From Halorubrum yunnanense (GTDB taxonomy: Archaea; Halobacteriota; Halobacteria; Halobacteriales; Haloferacaceae): a stretch of DNA of 32,539 nt. How positions within the stretch are numbered: the first letter of the stretch is position 1; each line of letters starts with the position of its first letter. Below the pieces are notes generated by a model that saw only the letters and a program-made list of their open reading frames with translations, was not told the DNA's origin and ran no database searches. A program made the position numbers and the translations under genes. This document shows, piece by piece, positions 9,050-15,313 of the stretch. The stretch spans positions 31,374 through 63,912 of the forward strand of contig NZ_JAODIX010000011.1 in assembly GCF_026586675.1 (NCBI RefSeq), in the 5' to 3' direction.

Positions 9050-9325
9050 GTGAGCGACTCACGAACGCCTGAAGAGGGCTCGGCCGGAGGCGACGACCCC
9101 GAGCGACCGCCCCGCTACGAGCAGGTGATCCGGTGGGTCGAGTATATCAAAGAGCACCCGCCCGAGGTGTGGGGGCCACAGCAGAACGCGGTGGTGAACG
9201 GACAGATAGAGAGCACGCGCGCGGTCGACGTGAGCGCCGAGGAGAAGCAAGCAATTCGGGAGTTCGCGGACGACGTGTTGGAGGCGGAAGGTGAGACCGA
9301 TGAGGAAAATAACAACGAGGAGTAG
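9050..9325 (+). CDS. Small conserved protein of unknown function, paralogue of 14116-14388
   Basis: About 91 residues. The core DDPERPPRYEQVIRWVEYIK plus a PQQNAVVNGQIES segment and VSAEEKQ-IREFA helix is about 80% identical to the protein at 14116-14388, and the DNA is also very similar, which shows that both are real genes. The fold looks small and helical, without cysteines or membrane segments. Start: the GTG at 9050 has aggag 4 nt upstream and lines up with the paralogue's start region. An upstream GTG at 8960 would add 30 residues of non-conserved sequence. It stands at the left edge of the accessory island while its paralogue stands at the right edge behind a RelE toxin gene. I do not recognise the family; a toxin-antitoxin accessory role is only a guess. 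Confidence 0.65.
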   Translation: MSDSRTPEEGSAGGDDPERPPRYEQVIRWVEYIKEHPPEVWGPQQNAVVNGQIESTRAVDVSAEEKQAIREFADDVLEAEGETDEENNNEE

Positions 9326-9339
9326 ATCGACACCCAAAC

Positions 9340-9453
9340 TCAGCCGTAGAGTATCTCGTCGATGTCTGCTTCGTCGGTCGCGACCCCGGAACTGACCCGA
9401 CCGCGCCGCATTCGTTCCTTTTCCTCCTCTGATAGCGGGAGCGACGATGCCAT
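9340..9453 (-). CDS. Very short possible protein next to the transposon end
   Basis: 37 residues: MASSLPLSEEEKERMRRGRV followed by SSGVATDEADIDEILYG. The composition (acidic, amphipathic helix, final DEILYG) looks like a haloarchaeal protein rather than a random frame, and it resembles small antitoxin-like proteins in size. The frame stays open upstream (TTARERDTD before the Met) up to the tip of the IS200/IS605 element. The insertion may therefore have removed the original start codon, leaving a truncated gene that could restart at 9453. It is convergent with the gene at 9050-9325, 14 nt apart. Function unknown. Confidence 0.4.
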   Translation of the reverse strand: MASSLPLSEEEKERMRRGRVSSGVATDEADIDEILYG

Positions 9454-9483
9454 ATCGGTGTCTCTCTCACGAGCCGTAGTGAC

Positions 9484-9650
9484 ATCCTCCTCGCCGTAAA
9501 CGGCGAGGCTTCCCACGCATGGGGAATACCAGTTAGTCGTCGCTGGCAGAGGGTTCCGACTCTTCGTAGGCCGTGAGCGTCATCTGCGCTGGTACGCTCT
9601 TCTCACGGTGAGTCGTGGCGGTGTCACAACCGCTCCCATCCTGAGGCGAG
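9484..9650 (-). ncRNA. Predicted TnpB guide RNA (omegaRNA/reRNA) at the IS right end
   Basis: In IS200/IS605 and IS607 elements the RNA that guides TnpB is made from the tnpB 3' end and the element's right end, and its guide is the host sequence just outside the tip. Here the corresponding region runs from within the tnpB C-terminus through the 9489-9508 hairpin, transcribed on the minus strand. The guide would then be the minus-strand reading of about 9463-9480. The 5' boundary is not visible and is a placeholder. This rests on family knowledge plus the hairpin position, not on a covariance match. Confidence 0.4.
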
Positions 9651-10792
9651 TCATCGCGCTCCGCCTTGTCAAGCGGGACGCTCTCTCCCCACGGGTCGAC
9701 CCGTCGTGCGATATTCGCGGAAGCGTTGATGTCGGCCTGAAACGTCGAAACGTGGCAGTCGCCGTTCGGACACCGAAACTCGGCTTGGGAGTCCCGCCGA
9801 CCGATACGGTGGCACGAGTGACACGTCTGCGAGGTGTACGCCGGATTCACGTACTCGACCGGGATGCCTGCTTCCGTCGCCTTGTCCTCGATGCGCCCTT
9901 GCAGTCGGGCGAACGCCCACGAGTGAAGCCGACGGTTCATGTACTTCCCGTAGTCGAGACGCTCACGGATGTACGTCAAGTCCTCCATCACCAACACGGG
10001 ATTCTCGTACCGCTTTGCGTACTCGACGGCTTGCCGAGACGCTTTCTCCACGATGTCGGTGAGCGCGTTCTGGTAGTGCGAGAAGCGGTCTTCGATACGC
10101 CACTCGGATACGTCACGCTCTTGGAGTCGTTTCAGGGTCGTGTGCATCTCTTTGCGGAGATGCTTCGCTCTGCTTCCGCTACACACGAACGGGTCAGTCG
10201 GAGAACCATCCTTGAGGGCACAGCCCGTGATGAGGGCGGTTTCTCCGATGTCTAAGCCGATGTGCGTGGTGTCACCGTTTGTCGTTGGTTCTTCGACCGG
10301 GTACTCGACGGTGACGTGCAGTACCCAGTTTTTCCGATGCTTCTGAAGCCGTATTTCGCCCGCCTTTGCGTCCTCCGATACGAGGTCATGCCAGAGGTCT
10401 TCCTGTTCAGGGTTGATGCGGAGCGGTATCCAGAAGTTCGTTCCCCGACCGGGACGCGGAACCCACCACGTGAACGCGTAGTCGCGTTCTTCAGAGTGGT
10501 CGAACTTCGCGGCTTGATTCGTGAGCCGTATCGGGTGGCCGTCGTCCAACTCCTTGGCGTTGTACGTCTTGCGGAGTTTCGGAACGTAGTTGCAGAGAGC
10601 GGCCTTGGCCTGATACGGGAGGTCGTAGGGCGTCACGATGTCGCTCACCGCCGACATGGTACTCGCTCCGGCGTCGAACGCTTCTTGCAGACCGTCACGG
10701 TAGGTTTCGAGCAGGTCGTTGAGTTTCGACTGCTTGTGCGCGGTGGGTGGCGCGAACGTCGCCTGCAACGTTTTTGTGACGGTCGTGGACAT
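9533..10792 (-). CDS. tnpB: RNA-guided endonuclease TnpB (IS605 OrfB type)
   Basis: 419 residues, about the usual size for TnpB. The RuvC-like catalytic set appears complete: Asp181 in IGLDIGETALI, Glu270 in PVLVMEDLTYIRER and Asp354 in STFQADINASANIARR. A zinc-finger with Cys324, Cys327, Cys341 and Cys346 lies between the second and third acidic residues. The C-terminal ~55 residues after NIARR are hydrophilic, as in many haloarchaeal copies. TnpB cuts DNA next to a transposon-adjacent motif under guidance of an RNA from the element's right end, helping the element to persist. The ATG at 10792 follows the tnpA stop by two nucleotides, so translation is probably coupled. Confidence 0.95.
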   Translation of the reverse strand: MSTTVTKTLQATFAPPTAHKQSKLNDLLETYRDGLQEAFDAGASTMSAVSDIVTPYDLPYQAKAALCNYVPKLRKTYNAKELDDGHPIRLTNQAAKFDHSEERDYAFTWWVPRPGRGTNFWIPLRINPEQEDLWHDLVSEDAKAGEIRLQKHRKNWVLHVTVEYPVEEPTTNGDTTHIGLDIGETALITGCALKDGSPTDPFVCSGSRAKHLRKEMHTTLKRLQERDVSEWRIEDRFSHYQNALTDIVEKASRQAVEYAKRYENPVLVMEDLTYIRERLDYGKYMNRRLHSWAFARLQGRIEDKATEAGIPVEYVNPAYTSQTCHSCHRIGRRDSQAEFRCPNGDCHVSTFQADINASANIARRVDPWGESVPLDKAERDDSPQDGSGCDTATTHREKSVPAQMTLTAYEESEPSASDD

Positions 10793-10794
10793 CG

Positions 10795-11187
10795 CTACTG
10801 CTCCTCCACGTACTTCATGAGTACGTCGATGCTCACTTGGCCGGTGGTGGCGAGGAAGTACCCCGGTTGCCAGAACGCCTTGTCGAGCGCCTGCCGAACC
10901 TCGGGATTCTCGTCACGGATTTTGCGGGACGTGACGCCCTTGAGCGAGTTGATGAACTTGGTGAGGTCGGTCGTTGGCTTCGCTGTGAAGAGGATATGAA
11001 CGTGATCGCTTCCGCCGTTGACGTTCTGGATGTTCACGCCGAAGTCTTCTGAGATGTCGCTGGCAATCTCACCGACCCGTTCTGCGATTTCGTCGGTGAG
11101 GAGGTCTGCGCGGTACTTCGTGACGGTCACAAAGTGATATTGGAGCGCGTGGACCGTGTGCGACCCGGTTTCGAGGTTGTACTTCAT
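10795..11187 (-). CDS. tnpA: IS200/IS605 transposase TnpA (Y1 HUH family)
   Basis: 130 residues, full length for the family. The HUH metal motif is His62-Val-His64 in GGSDHVHILF, and the catalytic tyrosine is probably Tyr126 in the last helix (VLMKYVEEQ). The transposase cuts and joins single-stranded DNA at the hairpin-flanked ends of the element. It lies directly upstream of tnpB. Its own 5' flank is interrupted by the MITE starting at 11211, only 23 nt before the start codon in transcription order, so its native promoter has probably been displaced. Confidence 0.95.
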   Translation of the reverse strand: MKYNLETGSHTVHALQYHFVTVTKYRADLLTDEIAERVGEIASDISEDFGVNIQNVNGGSDHVHILFTAKPTTDLTKFINSLKGVTSRKIRDENPEVRQALDKAFWQPGYFLATTGQVSIDVLMKYVEEQ

Positions 11188-11210
11188 TTGACCGTACTGA
11201 TTTCTATATA

Positions 11211-11474
11211 GAGCGTGTCATAGAAACAGCCGCATGCTATTATAGGACTGCTTATGCGTTTTAACCCGTAACCGATTTAGAAGTACGTGCACTTGGTGCA
11301 CGGCTGTAGAAAGCTGTTTTAGAGCGCCCATTCATTCACTGGAACGAATACTTTACGTCTATCGGCCATCGCGTGGCTCAGAACGAACAGCTGCTATGAC
11401 AACGGGTTTGACCGTCTCGAAGCTACTGGCTCCGAATACGTGGGCAACCACGAGAACTATTCTATGACACGCTC
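11211..11474. mobile_element. 264-bp MITE inserted in the IS left end
   Basis: GAGCGTGTCATAGAA at 11211-11225 is repeated in perfect inverse orientation at 11460-11474 (15-bp terminal inverted repeats). The flanks ATATA at 11206-11210 and 11475-11479 form a 5-bp target duplication. The interior is AT-richer than its surroundings, has no plausible gene and contains a short inverted repeat gtgcac-ttg-gtgcac. It lies between the tnpA start and the left-end hairpin of the IS200/IS605 element. The autonomous parent is not in the window; ends and duplication point to a DDE-type IS. Confidence 0.85.
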
Positions 11475-11605
11475 ATATATCCAATTTTAATAAAGATTTG
11501 CAGTCGTGGGGTATTCGGCCTGTAACCGACGGTGGAACGTGTAGGAGTTGTCGGCTTCACGCCCGCCGTAAACGGCGGGATTCTCGCCTTGAAAAAAGAT
11601 AGTCG

Positions 11606-12124
11606 TTACTCGAACGACTCCAACTTCCCGACGATCTTCGTGTACACGTCCGGCGCCACGTCCCAGCCGTGATCGATCATCGCGTCGATGGCGTCGCGGC
11701 CCCCCGCCGTCGACAGCGCGCCGTCCTTCACGGCGGCGAGGACGAGATACGCGGTCCCGCGCGTCTCGATGTCCTCCACCTCGGCCGCGGAGCGCCCGGC
11801 GGACTCGTCCATCACGCCGACCGCGTCGCGGGCGTCCGCGCAGGCGAGGACCGCGGCGTCGGCGTCGCTCAACCCCGGATGCCGCGCGAGCCGCGTCGCG
11901 ACCGGGGAGTCGTCCGTGTCGACCGCGACGACGTCGACGAGGCCGTCCTCCACGGCGCGCTCGATCCGACGCGCGTCGTCGTACCCCCGCCCGACGCCGG
12001 TCGTCACGACCTCGCGGTAGACGGCCTCCGGCACGACTGGCGGTTCGTCCAGCGTCTCGATGGCGTCGAGTCGCTCCGCCTTCGCGAGGTAGATCAGCGG
12101 CGTCGCGTCGAAGACCCAGCTCAC
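11606..12124 (-). CDS. PIN-domain toxin, DUF3368 type
   Basis: 172 residues. A PIN-like nuclease, the presumed toxin of a VapBC-like pair that would cleave RNA. Acidic residues of the active site are visible: Asp6 in WVFDATPLIYLAKAERL, Glu33 in VPEAVYREVV, Asp87/Asp89 in LSDADAAVLACAD and Asp106 in VGVMDESAGR. The C-terminal helices (TRGTAYLVLAAVKDGAL, AIDAMIDHGWDVA) fit DUF3368 proteins. The GTG start at 12124 overlaps the antitoxin's TGA (GTGA), which indicates translational coupling. Its stop lies about 20 nt from the IS left end, so the insertion spared it. A relic of a close paralogue is at 13251-13425. Confidence 0.88.
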   Translation of the reverse strand: MSWVFDATPLIYLAKAERLDAIETLDEPPVVPEAVYREVVTTGVGRGYDDARRIERAVEDGLVDVVAVDTDDSPVATRLARHPGLSDADAAVLACADARDAVGVMDESAGRSAAEVEDIETRGTAYLVLAAVKDGALSTAGGRDAIDAMIDHGWDVAPDVYTKIVGKLESFE

Positions 12125-12411
12125 AGCTCATCGAGGTCGGCTTCGAGGTGATCGGACGAGACCCACGCGTCGTCCGCGTCCTCGACGAGGTCGGCGAACT
12201 CCCAGACGGAGAGCCCGGCGAGTTCTGCGGCTTTTATAAGCGAAACGTCGCCGTCGGCGAAGCGTTCAAGCGCGCGCTCCGTGTGCCACTCCTCGAGCCC
12301 TTCGGAGAGGAGCTTCCGGACCGCCGTGCTTCGGTCGAGGCGTTCCGATTCGAGGTACGCCTCGAGTTCCGCTTCGAGGTCTTCGGGGACCCGGGTAGAG
12401 ATCGTAGGCAT
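12121..12411 (-). CDS. UPF0175 antitoxin
   Basis: 96 residues. The N-terminus MPTISTRVPEDLEAELEAYL is ribbon-helix-helix-like, and the C-terminal half (SLIKAAELAGLSVWEFADLV) carries the helix-turn-helix typical of UPF0175 proteins. These are found beside DUF3368 PIN toxins and are taken to be their antitoxins and autorepressors. The final residues are acidic and may contact the toxin. The ATG at 12411 was chosen by the start of the conserved fold; upstream codons overlap the promoter repeat at 12415-12450. Overlaps the toxin start by 4 nt. Confidence 0.88.
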   Translation of the reverse strand: MPTISTRVPEDLEAELEAYLESERLDRSTAVRKLLSEGLEEWHTERALERFADGDVSLIKAAELAGLSVWEFADLVEDADDAWVSSDHLEADLDEL

Positions 12412-12414
12412 GTT

Positions 12415-12450
12415 GTTTGCTATGTGTACAATGTGTTCATAGGTTTCGGC
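12415..12450 (-). promoter_or_regulatory. Promoter/operator region of the UPF0175-PIN operon
   Basis: About 84% of this sequence (32 of 38 nt, my count) recurs at 13390-13427 in front of a decayed copy of the same module. It contains ctatg-N13-catag, an inverted repeat just before the antitoxin ATG. Conservation in a noncoding stretch suggests the core promoter plus the site for autoregulation. Confidence 0.5.
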
Positions 12451-12571
12451 GGGCGGGGATCCAGCGATCGCGCTGACCACCATCGGTGCCACCGTATGCC
12501 AGCTGGCGGAGACCGACACAGCCTTCCGAGCCGCCCGAAGGACTAAACGGATATCAGTCGTATCTCATCGT

Positions 12572-12883
12572 ATGACCTCGATTGTCCGGAACGAGGCGAT
12601 TCGCTCCGGCGAGGCGCGCGTGGAAGGGACGCGGATCACCGTGCGCGACGTCAAGCGGCGCGTGATCGACGCCGATGAGGATCCACACGTCGTCGCCGGC
12701 GAGTACGAGATCTCGATGGCCGACCTCTTCGGCGCGCTCGCGCACTACTACGAACACCGCGACGCGTTCGAGGGCGACGAGCGGGAGGCCGAGCGGACAC
12801 GGCGCGACGGCGAGCGACAGACGCGCGCCCTCGTCGAGGAACTCCACGGCGAGAACTCGGGGTCGACAGAGGACGCAGCGTAG
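12572..12883 (+). CDS. DUF433 antitoxin-like protein
   Basis: 103 residues. The DUF433 pattern is clear: IVRNEAIRSGEARVEGTRIT, then VRDVKRRV and the helix-turn-helix HVVAGEYEISMADLFGALAHYYEH, followed by an acidic Arg/Glu-rich tail. DUF433 proteins are the antitoxin partners of DUF5615 PIN-like proteins, and such a gene follows 2 nt downstream. It is divergent from the UPF0175 operon with 160 nt between the starts. The upstream segment gactaaacggatatc at about 12540 could hold the promoter. The gene itself looks intact although its toxin is frameshifted. Confidence 0.88.
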   Translation: MTSIVRNEAIRSGEARVEGTRITVRDVKRRVIDADEDPHVVAGEYEISMADLFGALAHYYEHRDAFEGDEREAERTRRDGERQTRALVEELHGENSGSTEDAA

Positions 12884-12885
12884 TC

Positions 12886-13211
12886 GTGTCTCGGATTCTC
12901 GCCGACGCGAACGTGCCCGAAGAGTACGTCTCCGCGCTCCGAGGTGACGGGCACGATGTGGTGTACTCCCGGGAAATATCCGAACTCGGCCCGGAGGCGA
13001 CCGATGACGCGATCGCGGCGTACGCCGAATCCGAAGCGATGGCGATCATCACGACCGACGTGAAAGACTTCGCTGATCGAGACGCCGTCGTCCCGGTCTT
13101 CGTCGCACCGCAGGACATGACCGGCGGGGCGTCCGTGCAGCGGTCGCACGTATCGAGGCGCTGCCGTTCGATCCGGCGGAGACGGAGCCGATCTGGCTCT
13201 CGGCGCTTTGA
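12886..13211 (+). pseudogene. DUF5615 PIN-like toxin, frameshifted
   Basis: The N-terminal ~80 residues read as a typical DUF5615 protein: ILADANVPEEYVSALRGDGH with the first Asp, HDVVYSREI, then IITTDVKDF with the second acidic site. After PQDMTGGA at about 13130 the frame breaks. A single added base after gcg (13127-13130, ggggcg) restores a sensible end, VRAAVARIEALPFDPAETEP followed by IWLSAL and a TGA at 13209-13211, which gives 108 residues, the normal family length. The unshifted frame runs on to 13329 as Arg/Ser-rich noise. Start is GTG, 2 nt after the DUF433 stop. Either a real one-base deletion or a sequencing error in a G-rich run. Confidence 0.75.
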
Positions 13212-13250
13212 TCGCCGTTCCCGCGACCGATTCCGACTTCCGGGCGAGTC

Positions 13251-13427
13251 ACGTGTATCGGTCCGGAGCAACGCACCACCCGCGTTCGATCGCCGCGTCG
13301 TTCGTCTCGCGTCTCCGATCGGACGATAGCTCTCCGCGTTTCACCGGCGAGAGAACCACGGACGCGGGTGGAGGTGGTGTGCGTGCGGCGTTTGCTCTGT
13401 GTACGATATATTCGTAGGTTTCGACGG
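13251..13427 (-). pseudogene. Relic of a UPF0175/PIN toxin module
   Basis: On the minus strand 13390-13427 repeats the promoter region of the intact UPF0175 operon. About 100 nt further on, a frame ends in AAIERGWCVAPDRYT, which aligns with AMIDHGWDVAPDVYT near the C-terminus of the intact PIN toxin at 11606-12124. The antitoxin and most of the toxin are missing, as if by an internal deletion. The intervening sequence has no recognisable gene. The rest of the 13212-13533 gap contains only the promoter of the next gene. Confidence 0.6.
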
Positions 13428-13503
13428 AATTCGTTCGTGAGCTTGTCTTGAATCGTGGAGTGGTCACCCTGACGCCCAAACGGTGGTCCCCGCTCGGGTG
13501 TCA

Positions 13504-13512
13504 TTTATATAA
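13504..13512 (+). promoter_or_regulatory. TATA box of the RHH-RelE operon
   Basis: TTTATATAA is centred about 26 nt before the ATG at 13534. That is the standard TATA-to-start distance in archaea, so the mRNA is probably leaderless. Confidence 0.65.
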
Positions 13513-13533
13513 CCGCGAACGCAATACGCACGT

Positions 13534-13824
13534 ATGTCAGAAACGGGTACAAACGACGCCGAAGTCGACGATCCCGAGACGACGACGATCAACGTCCGCG
13601 TCACCGAACGCCAGCTGGCGGAGATCGACGCGGTCTGGAAGGAGGAGGGGTACACCTCTCGGAGCGAGTTCCTTCGGCACGCGATCCGTGACGCGACGGA
13701 TCATCCCGGCGCGTCACGCAGTATGTTGGCGAGCATCGCCGCCGAGGAGTACGCGATGCGAAACGGTGAGAGCGAGGCCGTCTCTCGCGATGAGGTCGTC
13801 GATATGATCGATGACGAGGAGTGA
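13534..13824 (+). CDS. Ribbon-helix-helix (CopG-type) antitoxin
   Basis: 96 residues. An acidic leader precedes the RHH fold, TTINVRVTERQLAEIDAVW then EEGYTSRSEFLRHAIRDA, in which the first strand binds DNA and the helices dimerise. The acidic C-terminal tail ending in DMIDDEE would wrap the toxin. It overlaps the RelE-like gene by 14 nt, the usual sign of a type II toxin-antitoxin pair. Likely represses its own promoter together with the toxin. Confidence 0.88.
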   Translation: MSETGTNDAEVDDPETTTINVRVTERQLAEIDAVWKEEGYTSRSEFLRHAIRDATDHPGASRSMLASIAAEEYAMRNGESEAVSRDEVVDMIDDEE

Positions 13825-14098
13825 CGACTGGACGTGGGAGTTCCGGCCACCCGCTGCGCGGGCGTTTGAGGGACTCGATACGCCGATACAGCAGCGTATC
13901 GTCTCGAAGCTCGACGACATCGTGACTGACGAGTGGCGGGACCCACCCGAGTATATCGAACCGCTGTCGGGCGTTCCGCACGGTAAAATTCGGATCGGTG
14001 ACTTTCGGTTGGGAGCATCTGCCGATCGGGATCGAGAGGTAGTGGTAATCTACGATATCGAGCACCGATCGGGTGCGTACCGACCCGGCGACGACTGA
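13811..14098 (+). CDS. RelE/ParE-superfamily toxin
   Basis: 95 residues. The RelE layout is visible: WEFRPPAARAFEGLDTPIQQ (first strand and helix), RIVSKLDDIV, PLSGVPHGKIRIGDFRLGAS (the conserved R-I-G-x-[FY]-R-L segment of the central sheet) and VVVIYDIEHRSGAYR (last strand with the basic C-terminus). These toxins generally cleave mRNA at the ribosome or inhibit gyrase; which applies here cannot be told. The ATG lies within the antitoxin 3' end. The short gene at 14116 follows after 17 nt and may belong to the operon. Confidence 0.88.
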   Translation: MTRSDDWTWEFRPPAARAFEGLDTPIQQRIVSKLDDIVTDEWRDPPEYIEPLSGVPHGKIRIGDFRLGASADRDREVVVIYDIEHRSGAYRPGDD

Positions 14099-14115
14099 GC
14101 GCCGATTCGAACGTG

Positions 14116-14388
14116 ATGACCGACTCTGGAACCTCTGAGGGAAGCTCAGCCGAAGCCGACGACGACCCCGAGCGACCGCCCCGTTACGAGCAGGTGATCC
14201 GGTGGGCCGAGTATATAAAGGAACAGCCGGCCGAGGTGTGGCGCCCACAGCAGAACGCGGTCGTGAACGGCCAGATCGAGAGCGCGCGGCCGGTCGACGT
14301 GAGCGCGGAAGAGAAGCAGAGAATCCGGGAGTTCGCACGGGCGGAAGTTGACGAGGCGGTGGATTCCGATACGGGAGGCGGGGAGTAG
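14116..14388 (+). CDS. Small conserved protein of unknown function, paralogue of 9050-9325
   Basis: 90 residues starting MTDSGTSEGSSAEADDD. The core PPRYEQVIRWAEYIKEQPAE, the PQQNAVVNGQIES segment and the helix VSAEEKQRIREFA are shared with the protein at 9050-9325; only the ends differ. A GTG three nucleotides upstream is an alternative start. It follows the RelE toxin by 17 nt on the same strand, which may place it in the toxin-antitoxin operon. It is convergent with 14402-15211. The family is not recognised. Confidence 0.7.
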   Translation: MTDSGTSEGSSAEADDDPERPPRYEQVIRWAEYIKEQPAEVWRPQQNAVVNGQIESARPVDVSAEEKQRIREFARAEVDEAVDSDTGGGE

Positions 14389-14401
14389 TTCGCGATCAAA
14401 A

Positions 14402-15211
14402 CTAGCCGCCGAACGGATCGGTTTTCGTGTCGTCTGTAGCGACCGTGTTTCCGGTACTGTTGTCCGAACTATCCGGCTTCACGAAGACGCCCTCGATCCC
14501 TTCAATCTCGATACCGGCGATTGATCCCTCCAGATCGCCGTCGAAATCCTCGACACCGAGGTTTTCGTTCACCAGAACGTACTCGAAGTCGTCGCTAGAT
14601 GTCACGTTCCCGTCGTCCTCGCAGTATAATTTCGCGCTTACGACGCCGCTGACACCGCTGTTGCCGTTACTCTCACCGGTGAGTATCCGGAGATGTCCGC
14701 TATTGCCTGGGAACTTGACTTCTGTGACATGCCCGGTGACGTCTCGCGGTCGAAGCGTGAACTCCCGGGTCTTGTCGACGCTCGCGCCGCCGGCCTCGCC
14801 CGCGAACGACAGGGCGAACGACCCCTCACCCGCCTCGTCGAAATCGACCCGTACGTGCGCTTCGTTTCCGGGGCCGAGTTCGCCCTGACCGCTCTCGTCG
14901 TCTACGTCGATATCACTCTCTCCGCCCGTCCCGTCTACGAACGTTATCGGTCCCTCAGCCTCGATTTCGCCGATTGCGCCGTCCGCCGAGTTCAGCGTTA
15001 CCGTCAGGTCGAGGCGATCGGCGAACTGGTTTTTGATCTGAACCGCGTCCACCTCTTCGTCGACCGCTATTCCGAGGTACGCCTCGTCATCCTCCACGAC
15101 GTTCACCTCCACGCCGCGCTCGGCCTCGACGCTGCTGAACGCGCCGGTCCCCATGCTCATCGCGCCGGAGCTCGCGCCGCCGAGCAGCAGGATGAAGTTT
15201 CGTCGTTTCAT
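14402..15211 (-). CDS. Exported TasA/DUF1102-like acidic beta protein
   Basis: 269 residues. The leader MKRRNFILLLGGASSGAMSM has a twin-arginine pair and a hydrophobic core, followed by GTGAFSSVEAERGVEVNVVE and DEAYLGIAV, the pattern shared with the proteins at 16355, 16921 and 17505. The mature part is very acidic and strand-rich, with a segment VQIKNQFADRLDLTVTLNSA and a long C-terminal extension (from about 160) absent from the other copies. By analogy with TasA, processing would occur at the A-F junction in GTGAFSS. It is probably exposed at the cell surface. It lies 102 nt downstream of the membrane-bound regulator, both on the minus strand; ataacctta at about 15264-15272 (minus strand) may be its own promoter. 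Function inferred only from the family pattern. Confidence 0.75.
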   Translation of the reverse strand: MKRRNFILLLGGASSGAMSMGTGAFSSVEAERGVEVNVVEDDEAYLGIAVDEEVDAVQIKNQFADRLDLTVTLNSADGAIGEIEAEGPITFVDGTGGESDIDVDDESGQGELGPGNEAHVRVDFDEAGEGSFALSFAGEAGGASVDKTREFTLRPRDVTGHVTEVKFPGNSGHLRILTGESNGNSGVSGVVSAKLYCEDDGNVTSSDDFEYVLVNENLGVEDFDGDLEGSIAGIEIEGIEGVFVKPDSSDNSTGNTVATDDTKTDPFGG

Positions 15212-15313
15212 TTGCGATGGGATCGCACGGTTCGGTCACTCGACACAACGCGCCCCGACCCTAAGGTTATGCGGCGCCGGAACCCCGGAAGGCACTGCTT
15301 GAACACCGGCGCC

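Larger units (their letters stand above)
9480..11586 (-). mobile_element. IS200/IS605-family insertion sequence (tnpA + tnpB), left end split by a MITE
   Basis: The element carries tnpA and tnpB in the same direction and ends with subterminal hairpins of the same sense, as in this family. The right end (low coordinates) has cctcgccgtaaacggcgagg at 9489-9508, and the left end has cccgccgtaaacggcggg at 11562-11579; both share the core cgccgtaaacggcg. There are no terminal inverted repeats or target duplication, as expected for single-strand transposition. The exact tips are not determined; I place them just outside the hairpins. Without the MITE the element would be about 1.8 kb. Both genes look intact. 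Confidence 0.85.
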
